DNA of 64,000 bases from Macrocystis pyrifera (Eukaryota; Sar; Phaeophyceae; Laminariales; Laminariaceae): assembly GCA_031763025.1 (NCBI GenBank), contig JASSKH010000004.1, forward strand, positions 3,844,001-3,908,000, in the 5' to 3' direction. The stretch's first letter is position 1. Each line of letters begins with the position of its first letter. Below are positions 63,470 through 64,000 of the stretch, piece by piece. The translations under genes were made by a program, and so were the position numbers. Below the pieces are notes generated by a model, which worked only from the letters and a program-made list of their open reading frames with translations, had not been told where the DNA came from and did no database searches.

Positions 63470-64000
63470 GCCTTAGCCTGGTCCTAGATTTGGCCTAGCC
63501 TGTCTCAGTCTTGGCATGGCTTAGCCTAGTCTAGCCCAGTCTAGCTTGACCTAATCTAGCCAAACATAAAACCTAGTCTTCTAATCTTAGTGAAGTAGCT
63601 TTAGCCTTAGCCTAGCCTAGTCTAGTCTAGCCCGACGTAACCTCAGCCTAGCGTTATGCTGGCCTTGGCCTAGCCTTTACCTAGCCTACCCCACTATAGG
63701 CCCGAACCCAAGTTGGCCTTGGTCTAGCCTAGCCTAACCCATCCGTGTCATGACCTTCGTCTACCCTTAGCCTGCCCTTGAAATCCTTCCCTTTGCATAG
63801 GCTATGCATGTAGGCTGATATTAGCCTATCCTACCCTCGCCTACCTTTCGCCTACCCTTAGGTCGCCCTTAGCTTAGCCTACGCTTAGCCTACGCTTAGC
63901 CTACCCTCACTCAAGCCTTAGCCTAGCCTAAACTTACCCTCAGCCTCCTCCTAGCTGATCCTGAGCAGAATTGGCCTAATCTTAGTCTAGCCTTAGCCTG
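63470..64000. repeat. TAGCC pentamer-rich satellite-like repeat
   Basis: CCTAGCCTTAGCC, TAGTCTAGCC and variants continuously to the window end. Confidence 0.7.

Overview
This is eukaryotic nuclear DNA. Coding sequence is GC-rich and sparse, and it is cut by many long introns full of short inverted-repeat elements, simple repeats and very long G or C runs. There is no operon layout and no prokaryotic signal. The gene style (Ala/Gly/Ser-rich insertions, G-rich exons, GT-AG introns averaging about 1.1 kb) suggests a stramenopile such as a brown alga. That is an inference from style, not from a marker gene.

Positions 228-52203 (+) carry most of one very large gene. I recognise 37 exons. Joined, they match the order of landmarks in the nuclear-pore inner-ring scaffold protein NUP188, from about residue 185 of the human protein (recalled) to its last helix. 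These include the SH3-like insertion in the N-terminal half (exon 8) and the C-terminal helices. Intron phases agree at nearly every junction. The first exons lie left of the window. Exons sum to about 9.1 kb in 52 kb; the surplus over the roughly 1750-residue animal protein is mostly low-complexity Gly/Ala/Ser.

Positions 52204-57900 are intergenic and hold transposable-element remnants, including a hAT-like element with a perfect 8-bp target duplication and another element nested inside it. Positions 57901-62407 (-) encode a Fanconi anaemia core-complex FANCB-like protein, convergent with NUP188. About 230 bp beyond its start, on the + strand, a first exon at 62639-62707 ends inside the phosphate-binding loop of a Rab-type small GTPase, so the two genes appear to share a divergent promoter. 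The window ends in that gene's first intron.

The two complete or near-complete genes belong to unrelated housekeeping systems: nucleocytoplasmic transport, and interstrand crosslink repair. The unusual content is in the introns. There are several MITE families, a dispersed repeat family whose copies end in long C runs (up to 126 C; one G run of 112 begins a few bases after a splice donor), decayed duplicates of this gene's own splice junctions, and a satellite that seems to have grown from a MITE terminus. Within the exons the reading frame breaks repeatedly at G or C runs, always in a way that one or two missing bases would repair.
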